A stretch of 64,000 nt of DNA from Xenoacremonium recifei (Eukaryota > Ascomycota > Sordariomycetes > Hypocreales > Nectriaceae), in contig WOFQ01000067.1 of NCBI GenBank assembly GCA_012184525.1, positions 1 through 64,000 of the forward strand, given 5' to 3'. Under the pieces are notes generated by a model. It worked only from the letters and a program-made list of their open reading frames with translations. It did not search any database and was not told the DNA's origin. The position numbers and the translations under genes were made by a program. Positions 35,186 to 45,793 of the stretch are shown one piece after another (position 1 is the stretch's first letter; each line of letters starts with the position of its first letter).

Positions 35186-35450
35186 GCGGGGAGCGGAGGG
35201 TGATTGGGGAACTTAGTCTCCGCGATGCACCCCTTTTTTCCTGTCTCGTGGCTCTGAATCCCGGCACTTGGAGCTGAGAAGGCCCGAATATCACAACTCG
35301 AGCCGATGCTTTGCCGGCGCAGCGGGACCTTGCCTTGGAACTGTTGTCGGCACGATGCCGTCTAGAGGCTCGATTGTTGCCCGTCCGATATCGTAGCTGT
35401 CGCTGATCCGGAGTTTGGGCATTCGAACATGAGAGAAATGGCGGGGAGCG
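35186..35450. promoter_or_regulatory. Paired GCGGGGAGCG sites (candidate CreA sites)
   Basis: The decamer GCGGGGAGCG occurs at 35186-35195 and again at 35441-35450. Its first six bases fit the SYGGRG consensus of the carbon repressor CreA/Cre1. The sites lie 160-430 bp upstream of a secreted beta-glucosidase gene, a class often repressed by glucose. Binding is inferred. Confidence 0.45.
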
Positions 35451-35538
35451 CTGTGGACTGGCCGCCTATTACGCCGAAGTCACGGCATATGGTGGCAGAC
35501 TATGCTCCCGGAGTTCCGCGCGAGCAGAGATCGACGGG

Positions 35539-35547
35539 TATATATAT
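35539..35547 (+). promoter_or_regulatory. TATA box of the beta-glucosidase gene
   Basis: TATATATAT begins 74 bp upstream of the chosen ATG at 35613. It is the only strong TATA-like run in the proximal promoter and sits at a sensible distance for a short leader. Confidence 0.6.
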
Positions 35548-35612
35548 GCCTGGTCAAGTCCACGGTCAAGTGTAGTTATGATCAGCCATCACAAGCATCA
35601 GCAAACCTCGCG

Positions 35613-38179
35613 ATGACGGGCACACTAGTTTCTAAGCTCGCGGCATTGGCTGCACTTAGCCAAGGTCTCCTGGCGGCCAGTATAAACAATGTTATCACGA
35701 GTGATACATACTTCTATGGCCTCTCCCCTCCAGTCTTCCCAACACGTGAGTCGGCTTTACTATCCAATACTCTTGTACCCTCACAGAATTGCAGCTAATA
35801 TATTCCACAGCTGAGCAAGAAGAGACTGGACCATGGGCTGCTTCTGTTGCCAAGGCCAAGGAGCTTGTCTCTCAGATGACCCTCGAAGAGAAGGTCAACC
35901 TGACTGCGGGTGCTGACTCTACCACGGGTTGTTCCGGAGTCATCCCCGGAATTCCTCGTCTGGGTTTCCCAGGCATGTGCTTGTCCGACGCCGGAAACGG
36001 TGTCCGGGACACAGACTATGTTAGCTCATGGCCATCTGGAATTCACGTAGGTGCCAGCTGGAACAAGGAGTTGACGTACAATCGTGGTTACTACATGGGC
36101 TCCGAGGCCAGAGTCAAAGGTGTTAATGTCATCCTCGGACCAGTTATGGGTCCTCTCGGCCGTGTTGTCGAGGGTGGACGCAACTGGGAAGGGTTCTCCA
36201 ATGATCCCTATCTCGCCGGTCAACTAGCCTACGAGAGTGTCAGTGGTATCCAGGATGCAGGTGTTGTGGCATGCGGAAAACACTTCCTCGGCAACGAGCA
36301 AGAGACGCATAGACTTCCGTCGAGTACCACTGGTGCCGCTTCCGTGTCGTCAAACATCGATGACAAGACGTTGCACGAGTTGTACCTGTGGTAAGTGACT
36401 TATAGAATCCCGACCTCCTTTGTTGTGACTGACGGTACCATATAGGCCCTTCTCTGATGCAGTCCGGGCAGGACTTGCTAATGTCATGTGCTCCTACAAC
36501 AGGCTTAATAACTCGTACTCCTGCCAAAACTCCAAGCTTCTTAATGGCTACCTAAAAGGAGAGATGGGCTTCCAGGGCTTTGTCGTCTCCGACTGGGATG
36601 CCCAACAAGCTGGTATGGCTTCAGCATTGGCTGGCCTGGACGTCGCAATGCCTAGCTCCACACTTTGGGGAGCTAATTTGACACTTGGTGTCAATAATGG
36701 AACTGTCTCTGAGTCGCAGTTGGACAACATGGTCACCCGGTAAGCCACACGAGCACTAGTGAACATGGTGCACATTTAGCTGACAATATCGTTTCTAGAA
36801 TCATCGCTTCTTGGTACCAACTCAAGCAAGACGAGGGCTTCCCTGAGCTTGGCGTTGGCATGCCTGCGGATCTTTGGGAGCCTCACGTAGCTATTGATGC
36901 TCGCAATATCAGCGCGAAACCCACGTTGTCAGATGGTGCTCTTGAAGGTCATGTACTCGTCAAGAACACCAACAACGCACTTCCCCTCAAGTCGGACATG
37001 AAGCTCGCATCTCTCTTCGGCTACTCCATGAAAGCCGTTGACACGAACGACCCTCAGGCTGCCACGTCGCTGTTCGCTCCCTGGAGCCTCGGAGCTCAGG
37101 CCGCTAACATGACTGCCATCAGCCAAGGCTTCCTCGGCAATTTGAATATCTCGTACCCGGCGATCGCACCAAATGGTACTATCATCTCTGGTGGTGGTTC
37201 TGGCGCCAATGCTTGGAGTTGGTTCAGCTCGCCCTTTGATGCTATTGTTTCTCGGGCACAGCAGGATTTCACTGCTCTCTTCTGGGATTTCCAAAGCTGG
37301 GACCCCTATGTCAATCCGACTTCCGATGTTTGCATTGTAGCCGGTAACGCATTTGCTTGCGAAGGTGCTGATAGACCCTCCGTCTACGACGACTACACCG
37401 ATGGTCTCATTATTAATGTGGCCAACAAGTGTGCAAACACTGTTGTGGTTCTCCATAATGCTGGCGCACGACTGGTGGACAACTTTATCGACCACCCGAA
37501 CGTCACCGCTGTCGTCTTTGCCCATCTTCCCGGTCAAGACAGCGGCAACGCTCTTGTTTCTCTGCTCTATGGTGACGAAAACCCGTCTGGACGCCTTCCT
37601 TACACTGTAGCGCGTAATGAGACCCAGTACGGATCCCTGCTGAAGCCGGATAAGACTCTTGCGCCCAACCGATATCAGTACTTCCCGCAATCCGACTTCA
37701 CTGAAGGAGTATACACCGACTACCGATACTTTGACGCCAAGAACATCACGCCTCGATATGAGTTTGGATTTGGACTTAGCTACACCACATTTGGGTACTC
37801 CAATCTCCAAATGGCACAGACCAACGCATCCTGCCAGTCATATGCTACCGGACCCATTGGCGAGGGCGGAAGAACTGATCTCTGGGACGTCCTGGTGTCG
37901 GTGTCCGCCGATATCACCAACACTGGTGGAATGGACGGCAAGGAGGTTGCACAGCTATACGTCGGTATCCCCGGCGCGCCGGTGCGACAACTTCGCGGAT
38001 TTGAGAAGCCTTTCATCAAAGCCGGAGAGACTGTCAGCGTGACATTCCCCATCACCCGGAAGGATTTGAGTGTCTGGGATGTCGTCGCGCAAGAGTGGCT
38101 CCTTCAGCAGGGCAACTACGCTGTGTATGTTGGAAGAAGCAGCCGAGATTTGCTCTTGACAGGGACTATTGATTTTTGA
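35613..38179 (+). CDS. Secreted GH3 beta-glucosidase
   Basis: Four exons (35613-35745, 35811-36390, 36446-36739, 36799-38179) give 795 residues. A signal peptide covers about residues 1-21. The GH3 N-domain has LGFPGMCLSDAGNGVR, GPVMGPLGRVVEGGRNWEGF and GKHFLGNEQE, and the catalytic nucleophile is Asp287 in GFVVSDWDAQ. The C-domain includes LPGQDSGNALVSLLYGDENPSGRLPYT, followed by YTDYRYFD and YEFGFGLSYTTF. A fibronectin-III-like domain (GKEVAQLYVGIPGAPVRQLRGFEK) ends the protein, as is usual for fungal beta-glucosidases. Many N-glycosylation sites fit secretion. These enzymes release glucose from cello-oligosaccharides or other beta-glucosides. No accessory gene for plant-wall breakdown lies beside it. 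Confidence 0.93.
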
Positions 38180-38894
38180 ATAAAGTTGAGGGGGAAATAT
38201 AGGTGCACATAGCGCGGTTGCTTTTATTCATAAATCTAGGCTTGTATCCAGCTAGTGTTACGATTAATGAATGAATGAACTCTCGAGGATATTTGTTTGA
38301 TAATTGATGTGAAAGATGTAATTCGGAGCCTTTGTTGTACTAGCGATTGATAAGAGAGTATAATCTTCATTGCTTATTGGCACTACTAGAACTGCAAACT
38401 TTAAGCATGGTAGCCATGCTGAAGGAAAAGGTTAGCACACTCACTTATTGCTTCTATGGTTAGCCAGCAGATCTCCTTGAGAGCGCCCCTCATAGTAGTA
38501 CAGCAAGCCAATAGGAAATAGAATAGCCTAGTTTAGCGATCTGTCAATCGATCCAGGCAAGCTAGGTGATTTGAGAAGCCCTGGTGCGGCAGTCCGTTCC
38601 ATCGACACGAATGGGACCGACAGCTAATTGAGCTCGGTATGAGGTGTAATTGAAGGATTCGAGCCTCTGGTGCTTGTTTTGTTCATTGCTCTGAATATGC
38701 CATGTAGGTTAGTAGGACAGAACTTTAAATACTTTATCAATTATATGGCATTTCGCGTCACATCAATTGGTGAACAGACAGGAAACTATTTACTTCCTTC
38801 CAGTATTAACTAATAAGCGTCACGCGTATAAATGCAAATTTTTGATTTTGTTAGATATGTTATATTCCCATCAAGAATGTAACTAAGGTGCGGA
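38180..38894. other. AT-rich convergent 3' region
   Basis: About 0.7 kb between the stops of the beta-glucosidase gene and the leftward 166-aa gene. AT-rich, with no gene or repeat I can support. Confidence 0.5.
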
Positions 38895-39395
38895 TCAGAT
38901 AGAGCCACGTCGCTCCAGGCCAGGAGTCGGAGAGAAAGGCTTAGGCTTAGGGGTACGTTCAAACTTTGCCCTGAGTGCCTTTGCCTCGTTCGATACTTCT
39001 TCCGCACTAGCCTCCATTGCCTCTCTATTATATTTGAGATCCAGCCAATCCAAATTTTTGTAGGCATGCAAATGCCACCTGGCACGAATAGCCTGTTCGA
39101 AAGACTTAAGCACAGCATCCATGCCATCAAGGCTTTTGCTGAAAGCGTTCAATGACTTCGAAGCAGAAACGGCCTCCTTGCCATTGCCAGGAATAAACAT
39201 AATCTGGATATCTTCGGGCGAATCAGTGGAGTCAGGAGACTGGGTCGTCTCGACCGACTGTTCCTCATCGATGAGCGTAGAAGCAAGCAAGGAGTCATGC
39301 AAAATGCTGAGCCCGAACAAAATCATATTGAACAGACTATCGTCCATTTCGAAGCTGACGGTACGCCAGTCGACAGTCTGGGAGTTGGAAGACAT
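38895..39395 (-). CDS. Uncharacterised 166-aa protein
   Basis: A single-exon frame of 166 residues that I do not recognise. It starts MSSNSQTVDWRTVSFEMDDS, then a hydrophobic helix-like stretch (LFNMILFGLSILHDSLLAS). A Ser/Asp/Glu/Thr-rich linker and a helical part (NREAMEASAEEVSNEAKALRAKFER) follow, and the basic Pro-rich tail ends LERRGSI. There is no signal peptide or clear membrane segment. The ATG context (GAAGACATCTTG on the plus strand) is ordinary, and upstream sequence is AT-rich and non-coding. Codon use is consistent with a real gene, but without a family match it stays tentative. It is not obviously linked to its neighbours. Confidence 0.55.
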   Translation of the reverse strand: MSSNSQTVDWRTVSFEMDDSLFNMILFGLSILHDSLLASTLIDEEQSVETTQSPDSTDSPEDIQIMFIPGNGKEAVSASKSLNAFSKSLDGMDAVLKSFEQAIRARWHLHAYKNLDWLDLKYNREAMEASAEEVSNEAKALRAKFERTPKPKPFSPTPGLERRGSI

Positions 39396-40043
39396 CTTGA
39401 TTGATAGTTGTGATTTGATAATGAAGCTGAACTTAGTTGTAATTATGTTGTAAACAGGTAATTGCTTATAGTTCGACTGTGTGATGATGATCTGAAGGTG
39501 TTGCTGATCTGGATAGATTCGAATCTGTGCGTTAGTTCCTCTCTACATATACTTGAATCTATTTGCCATGTTCACGCTGGGAGGCGGCCACACAAAGGAG
39601 AACAGTGTCAGATGAACAACTTTATTATTTTTGCTTTCTATTCCAGTGAGTAGTGTTCAGATTGGGTATAATATTTCATCTGAAAGAGCGGTGGTGAAAT
39701 GTTCATACAAAGGACTTGGACACTCAATTTTCCAAGTTTTCCGGGTCTCCGGCACAATTGACAAAGGCAACCGAACCGTACACAGATTGTCGGCGAAGGC
39801 CGGCTCACAGAGAGCGCAAAGTAATTGGAGATGGGATGATACCGTAGATTGATACTGAAGTTGAGCGATGGCCGTTGTGCGAATGCAACCATCATGAGAG
39901 TCAGTGATTCGTCGCGCCGGTACCGAAGTCGGCAGAAAACGTCACACACCAAAAACTTCATTCAATCTGTACGTGAAGATAAAGACAATAAATTCAGCAA
40001 GCCGCCCGCAGTATAACTGATTTTTTTTACCAACAAAGCAAAC
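39396..40043. other. Divergent promoter, 166-aa gene / methyltransferase
   Basis: About 0.65 kb between two divergent starts. AT-rich, with short open frames but no clear repeated motif or gene. Confidence 0.45.
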
Positions 40044-40892
40044 ATGGCGCAAGAGGACAAACCCACCAACTACAAGCAGGGCTACTCCAGCTTCACGACT
40101 GCAACCCACCAGTTGCGGACGGCTGAGGCGGATGCAGCGTTTCTGATTCCGCATATCAAGAAGACAGACCATATTCTTGATGTCGGCTGTGGCCCAGGCA
40201 CCATCACCACAAGCCTGGCCAAGTACGCCAGTGAAGGCAAAACCGTTGGCCTCGATCTCTCAGCTGCGGTTCTGGAGAAGGCGAAGAAATTAGCAGCCGA
40301 AGCAAACGTGCCCACAGAAGGACCTGGCTCGGTCACTTTTGTGGAAGGCAACGTCGTCGAGACCCTCCCTTATCCGGATGAGTCCTTCGATGTTGTATAC
40401 GCCTCTCAAATGTTTGGTCATTTGCCTCCGCCAGACCTGCCGCTGCGAGCTTTGGCCGAGATCCGTCGCGTGCTAAAGCCCGGCGGCGTACTGGCGACAC
40501 GAGACGCTGTAGCCACGCACTTTTATCCCCGAAGCTTCAACCTCGATGAGTTGTGGGGAAAGAATTTGTCTCGGAGCATACACAAGGGTGAACCCCCTGA
40601 GGACCGCACTTCAACCATGATGCCCGCGCTCATGCAGGAGTCTGGATTCGAAGAGGCCAAGATCAAAGTCGGCTCGGCGTCGCAGGTCTTTTCTGGACAG
40701 GAGACTCGCAAGTGGTTGCTCTGGCGTGCCTCAGGCCAGTTAAAGGAGGGAGATCCGTTCCGGCAGAGTTGGCTGGATGCTGGAATTACTGAAGAAACTA
40801 TCCAGCAGACACTGGAATCTGTGAAGAAGTGGTCTGAGACGGATGGCGCTTGGGGTGCGTCGATGCAGGGTGAGATGCTGGCTTGGAAGTAA
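40044..40892 (+). CDS. Class I SAM-dependent methyltransferase (UbiE-like)
   Basis: Single exon, 282 residues, with ATG in AAACATGGC. The Rossmann-like methyltransferase core is clear. Motif I is ILDVGCGPGTITTSLAK at about 48-64, the acidic residue of motif II is in VGLDLSAAVLEKAKK, and VTFVEGNVVETLPYPDESFDVVY covers motifs III-IV. RVLKPGGVLATRD follows. This is the UbiE/Coq5-like fold widely used on small molecules. The lack of a targeting leader suggests a cytosolic enzyme. The substrate cannot be read from the sequence. It converges with the SDR gene downstream (110 bp apart); a shared pathway is possible but unsupported. Confidence 0.85.
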   Translation: MAQEDKPTNYKQGYSSFTTATHQLRTAEADAAFLIPHIKKTDHILDVGCGPGTITTSLAKYASEGKTVGLDLSAAVLEKAKKLAAEANVPTEGPGSVTFVEGNVVETLPYPDESFDVVYASQMFGHLPPPDLPLRALAEIRRVLKPGGVLATRDAVATHFYPRSFNLDELWGKNLSRSIHKGEPPEDRTSTMMPALMQESGFEEAKIKVGSASQVFSGQETRKWLLWRASGQLKEGDPFRQSWLDAGITEETIQQTLESVKKWSETDGAWGASMQGEMLAWK

Positions 40893-41002
40893 GGAGAATA
40901 GCGAGTTCCAATGTCCGAGATAATTGATCACCACAATGTTATGAAGGAGAAATTTGAATGATGTGAATTTATCACTATGCAGATGATCCTGATATCTATG
41001 GT

Positions 41003-42083
41003 TTACCAAGACGAGTGGCCGCCATCGACGACCATGTTACTCCCCGTTACGAAGCTGCTGGCGTTGCTCATCAGATACAAGGCCGCACCCTTGAACTCAT
41101 GCGTCTCTGCCAATCTTCCCATCATTGTCGCCGCCTCCCAATCCTCCCTCAAACCCGGAACCTCCTCCATATTCTTCCGCACCATTGGCGTGATAATATG
41201 CCCCGGACTCAGTGCATTGACTCTGATACCACCCGATCCATCCTTTCTCACCGGGCTCCATTCCATCGCCAGGCTCCGCGCCAGCTGGATGACCGCTGCC
41301 TTGGACGAGTTATAGACAGGTGACATGAGCCCCTTGGTGGCCTCCAGACCCGAAGCGCTGGCAATGAGGCAGATGCTGCCGTGACGTTTATACTCAAACA
41401 TTTGGCGAGCAACGGAGCTTGCTGTTAAGAAGACGCCAGAGTAGTTGATGGCCATCATCTTGGCGATGTCCGCTGCGCTGTATTCAAGTGCAGGTGTGAT
41501 CTTTTGTACACCTGCTGCTGCGATTGCACCGTCAATACCGCCGTTCTCATGTGCGATGGACGCGATGGTTTGGTCCAGGTGATCAGCCTCAGTCACATCC
41601 TGCTGGCGATATAGGAGACGGCCGCCCCATTCTGGAACCACCCGTTCCTGCGCTCTTTGCCATCCCTCGTCGGGCTTCTCAGCTCGATCAAGGCAATACA
41701 CTAATTTCTCATATAAGTTTTGGGATCAATTATGCTCAAGGTTTGCTGTGCTCACCCTTCCCACCTGCTTCGACGAGTCCTTCTGCTAATGCTAAGCCGA
41801 GACCCTGTGCACCACCGGTTACGATGAACACCCTCCCGGCTAGCGCAAAGTCCGCAAACTGCTTGCGACCAAAATTCTCCTCACGGTGAGGCTTGCTTAA
41901 GGTGTGAGTTGGGTTCTCTTTCGGATCAGGAGCTTTGGGTTTTGCATATTGCGTGGCTGGAGAGTTGTGCAATGCTCTTCCTCTTCGAATGACAGTTTTT
42001 GATGAGAGCGTTGCAATCGCCGGTTTAAGAATCTGACCCTGACTTGCAATCCGAGCAATGCTTCTGGTGGTGAAGAAAGCCAT
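41003..42083 (-). CDS. Short-chain dehydrogenase/reductase with mitochondrial-like leader
   Basis: Two exons (42083-41756, 41700-41003) give 341 residues. The first 75 or so are basic and Ser/Ala-rich with few acids until RALHNSP, like a mitochondrial presequence. The SDR core has the cofactor motif TGGAQGLG at 89-96, Asp114 after strand 2 (VYCLD), AAAGV in place of NAAG, a Ser in ICLIASASG, and the catalytic YNSSK. It ends with GGHSSW. The acidic Asp114 favours NAD(H), as in polyol dehydrogenases. Fungal enzymes of this build act on arabinitol, mannitol, sorbose and similar substrates; which one applies here is unknown. Organelle targeting is inferred from composition only. Confidence 0.84.
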
Positions 42084-43872
42084 CTTGGTGGATTTTTCTA
42101 GAATGAAAATAAATAAATTGAATTTCTGAGCTGGGCTCTTGGCCGGTTTAAGAGCTTCATTCGGTTACCTGCGACTTACTAACATAAACCGAGTCTCGTT
42201 AAGGTGGTTGCCACGCTTGGTTCAATATAACATTCATTTCACCGCTTTGACAAATCGTGATTGCGAAATCAGTTTCGATTTTTCTGACTTCATCTCGTTT
42301 GTTGTTTGTAGAAGCTTTCGGACGTTGCCTCCGGATTTGCGTAAGATGCCAAACGTCACTGACGTAATGTTTCTGTCGTAATATTTGGGCTATCGGGAGA
42401 TCAGCTCCGGACTGGGTCTGAGTCTGGCACAAAACAGGATTTAGTGTCTTGTCTTATCAAATGAACTTCTGCAAAAAGAAATGACTTATCAAGAAACCTT
42501 GGCTTCTGCCTGGAGGGGACAGAATAGAGGCTGGCTCGTGTAGGACCAACAAGTCCGACAGCATCCGCAACCTCCACCTTGAAATAAGGATATTAGACAT
42601 TGTACCTGAATTGCTTGACACTTCCGGACCCAGAATTTACGGGAAAGAATGGAGAGACTCACCAATCATAAGCGGACAAGAGTAAATGTGCCTCGCTAAC
42701 AGGTGGCAAACTCTTCTTGGTTTTTTTTTTGGTGGTCTGCTACGGATGGGTCTGTAAGTCGAGCAGGAGAAAATACTCCGTGCCAACTGATCGTTTCCAG
42801 ATCCTTTCTGATACTACAGTAGGAAAATACAAGGCATCGAGGTTCACCGCTTGATTCAATTATAAGTCCGTGCAAAAGAGTCTCCATATAGTCGAAGCGG
42901 GAAGGAAACGAAGTTTTCGCCTCCACAATCCTGTACGAGGCTATGGATTATGAGGTCAACTACCTACTCCTAAGGTCGACCTGTGGACCGTGATAGAGGT
43001 TGGAAGAAAAAGGCCTAAATCAAATAAAAAGCATGAAATGCGTAAGGATTTTAGAAAGTGGTCTATAGTAAGTCTATAGCAAACTTAGATAAAATTAAAC
43101 CCAAATCTACTTATATGAGTCATCTCTCAAACTTGTTGTATGAAGTATGTGTCATTATGCTTGGGGATAACTCAAATCCACCGGATATCTTGCAAAGATT
43201 GAAAAATTGAGAGGATGACTATTCGTAGTTTGAGATACTGTTTTCTGCGTACGGGTAAGGAGCCTACGATTGCCTAACGTTCGGCAAACAAGAGCAGCCC
43301 GGTTTCCCGACTTTTGCAAACTCAGAAATCCAGAAGAGGAACGACGAGATTCATGAAAGACATCTGTATGAAAAGATGGGAAACTAGTAAGTAAGTCTGA
43401 TACTTGAAATCAATATTAAACTTCTATCAATTTCTCTATACACATCTAAAAAAAAAACTGTGATTAGTGGATTTAGGAAAGTCTATCACATTTAATCACT
43501 GTTTAAAGAAACCATAAGTCTCTCGGGGTTTCATAGGAGGTCGGGTGTGGCGGTAACTACTTATTATGGACCACTCGTAGAGGCTCTAACAACCTGTATG
43601 AGGCTTATAAACTCTACGAAATCGGCCCAACCATGTTGTGATTGGTTGAATAGTCAATTACTAGAATTGTCCTTCAGCCCAGAGAAGCTCAACGCGAAAT
43701 CAGCCACAAGAGGACAGCCGTGGGCAAAGGTATAAGATACCGTCATTTCTCCTCGAAGTCTGGACTTCCTTCTATCTGAACTTGCTCCTTTCACACACAC
43801 TTCTGCCCACAGACTTGTCTGCTTACTAAAGTTCTTCACACTCACACACCTATTTTCACAAACACATTCACA
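42084..43872. other. 1.8-kb AT-rich intergenic region
   Basis: The region runs between the SDR start (leftward) and the small MGCC gene (rightward). Low GC, with T and A homopolymers near 42719 and 43448 and only short frames. The last 130 bp before 43873 are CA/CT-rich and look like a leader, with a TATA-like GGTATAAGA near 43729. No gene is supported in the rest. Confidence 0.5.
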
Positions 43873-44094
43873 ATGGGTTGCTGTGGTTCCAAGTGCTGTG
43901 GCGATGACCACTCGTCCCTCACCGACCCCAATCCTCCTCGACGTCCCAGACATTACCACTCAAGCAGCACTGGACCGTCCATTCATATTTCAAGCGCTAC
44001 TAGCAGTAGTAGTAGACTGAGCTGTGCGCCTAAGTACCCGGAGCCGAGCACGCACGAAGTCCAGCGGCGGTACCAGTTGCGCTGGACCGATTAA
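43873..44094 (+). CDS. Small MGCCGSKCC protein, candidate lipidated membrane peptide
   Basis: A 73-residue frame starting MGCCGSKCCGDDHSS. The start sits in TTCACAATGGG, a strong fungal context, behind a CA/CT-rich leader and a TATA-like element about 145 bp upstream. Gly2 with a small residue at position 5-6 fits N-myristoylation, and the four cysteines at 3, 4, 8 and 9 could be palmitoylated. Together these would anchor it to the cytosolic face of a membrane. The rest is Ser/Pro/Arg-rich and probably disordered, ending YQLRWTD. I know no family for it. Its reality rests on the start region and composition, so confidence is moderate. Confidence 0.55.
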   Translation: MGCCGSKCCGDDHSSLTDPNPPRRPRHYHSSSTGPSIHISSATSSSSRLSCAPKYPEPSTHEVQRRYQLRWTD

Positions 44095-44507
44095 CCCACC
44101 ATGAAAGGCAAAGGATTCTAGACATCAATGGCTAGCTTAGAGGTAGTGACTTGGGAAGAACATCAATCTGACTTCCTCACCCTCAACTATGCGTCGATTG
44201 TCTAATAGGGTCTGGAGTTACTCAGGATAAGGAAGGCGTAATGACGGGGATTTTGGATGATGATTCTGGATGAACATGGTTTTGTTGTATAGAGTTTTGG
44301 ATTTTGATCGGCAAGATACCCTTGATGACTCAGAAGATAGTATGAATTCAGAAGCTCCTGTTTCTTGACAATTGTCCTCGTTTTACTCTCCCTGTGTCCA
44401 CTGCGAAGACCCACCGTGTGAAGTCTGGTTATCCGCACCGTCATTTTCACTCACGCCAGCGTTGTACCAGTACAAACTTTTCACCATCATAGCTCACCAT
44501 CGTCGAG
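44095..44507. other. Short intergenic region
   Basis: About 0.4 kb between the small MGCC gene and the glycosyltransferase-like gene, both on the plus strand. No gene or clear regulatory repeat seen. Confidence 0.45.
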
Positions 44508-45729
44508 ATGGAATCCCAGCCAGACGTCCCCAAACTACTGACACTCATTGTAACGACCTCACCAACGCCTTCGTCTCCATCCACAGAGCTTTTAGATACC
44601 ATTTTTGAGTCCTTTCGCCTTTATTGCCCTGATCTCCTGCACTGCAGAATCATCGTCGTCATTGACGGCTACGATCAAATTTCGTCCAACCCGCGCCTTA
44701 AAAAAGGTGTCGTGACTCCGGAGCAAGCGGAAAATTTCTCTTTATACAAAAAGGCTGTCAAAGACCTTTGCATTAGTCAACGTTATGGATGCGACGCGTC
44801 AATTGTATTTGAGAAATCACAAGCTATGGCTGAGTATGGTAGTCCAGGCGATGCTCAAAACGCTGTGAGCTACACGATATCGCAGACAACTGACAGCCAA
44901 AGGCTGACCTTCATTGAACCGGAAAGACGAATTGGGTTCGGCCTTGCGGTCCGATCGGCGTTGAGGCTTACAGAAACGCCATATGTCTGGATCCAGCAGC
45001 ACGACTGGGCCCTCGCTGCCAATATTCCTATCTCGCCTTTGCTTCATGTCATGGCGGCTTCCGAGACGAATGTCGAGGCACCGATCAAGTATGTCTGCTT
45101 CCCAGCGGTGCGGATGCTCTCGTACGCCATTTCTTCCGACACGTCCAAATTTCCTGTTTTGAAGGACTTGACATCCTCGTTGAAAGGGGATTTCAGCCCA
45201 CCGGCGGAGCCAGATGTGAAGATTCCTCTAACGCCTCTGTTTTTCTGGCATGACAAGCCGCATGTTGCTTCTGTGGAGCATTACTTGAATCGCGTGTTCC
45301 CTTCACGTCTCGCGATGCTGCGAGGAGACTTCATTGAGGACAAGATCGGTCAGAGAGCGAGAGCCCAAATGAAAGACGGTCTGGTAAGTCAAATTCTATC
45401 GTGTTTTGTGTGTGATTTTTGCAGATGGAATAGAGAAATCCTTCCCTGAAGAGCTATTTATACATCTAGTGTACAGGTCTTTGGTCACGTAACTAATAAA
45501 GAGCCAGTGGTCTAAATGGGCGACTTGGCTTTACTATCCCGAGCAGGGAAAACAACTGTGTCTCAGACATCTCCAAGGCAGGACCTGGGAGGGAACCCAG
45601 AAGGAAGTTGAGAAAGCCATGATGTGGCGGCAGCTGCACGAGAAGGGCGAGATGCCATGTCGAGCGAAGAATCTTATTGCTCGAGAGTCCAGCGAGCCAA
45701 CGAACCCCCTCAAAGACGACGAAGTTTAA
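44508..45729 (+). CDS. Uncharacterised glycosyltransferase-like protein
   Basis: Two exons (44508-45383, 45508-45729; intron 124 nt) give 365 residues. The N-terminus (LTLIVTTSPTPSSPSTELLDTIFESF) and the next strand (CRIIVVIDGYDQ) resemble the start of GT-A fold transferases: a beta strand, a helix, then a strand ending in Asp. Later blocks are IGFGLAVRSALRLTETPYVWIQQHDW and PLTPLFFWHDKPHVASVEHYL. The QQHDW stretch, after a helix that reads like an acceptor-side segment, may stand where a DXD would be. No signal peptide or membrane segment is seen. The fold is inferred by eye and could be wrong. Exon 2 is supported by an open frame with Trp-rich coding sequence. Confidence 0.6.
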
Positions 45730-45793
45730 AGTTGAATAAACTCGTTGACGAGAGCCACACCATCGGTACATCACCTTGAGCATCGTTTTCCGC

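Larger units (their letters stand above)
33749..35612. other. 1.9-kb intergenic region, promoter of the beta-glucosidase
   Basis: The left half is AT-rich with T and A homopolymers near 34035 and 34128-34150 and has no supportable gene. The right half is the promoter of the GH3 gene, with a TATA box at about 35539-35547 and two GC-rich repeats described separately. Confidence 0.5.

Noticed and set aside
38651..38720. GGATTCGAGCC resembling a reversed tRNA B box
   Set aside because: No A box or cloverleaf could be found at the right distance on either strand.
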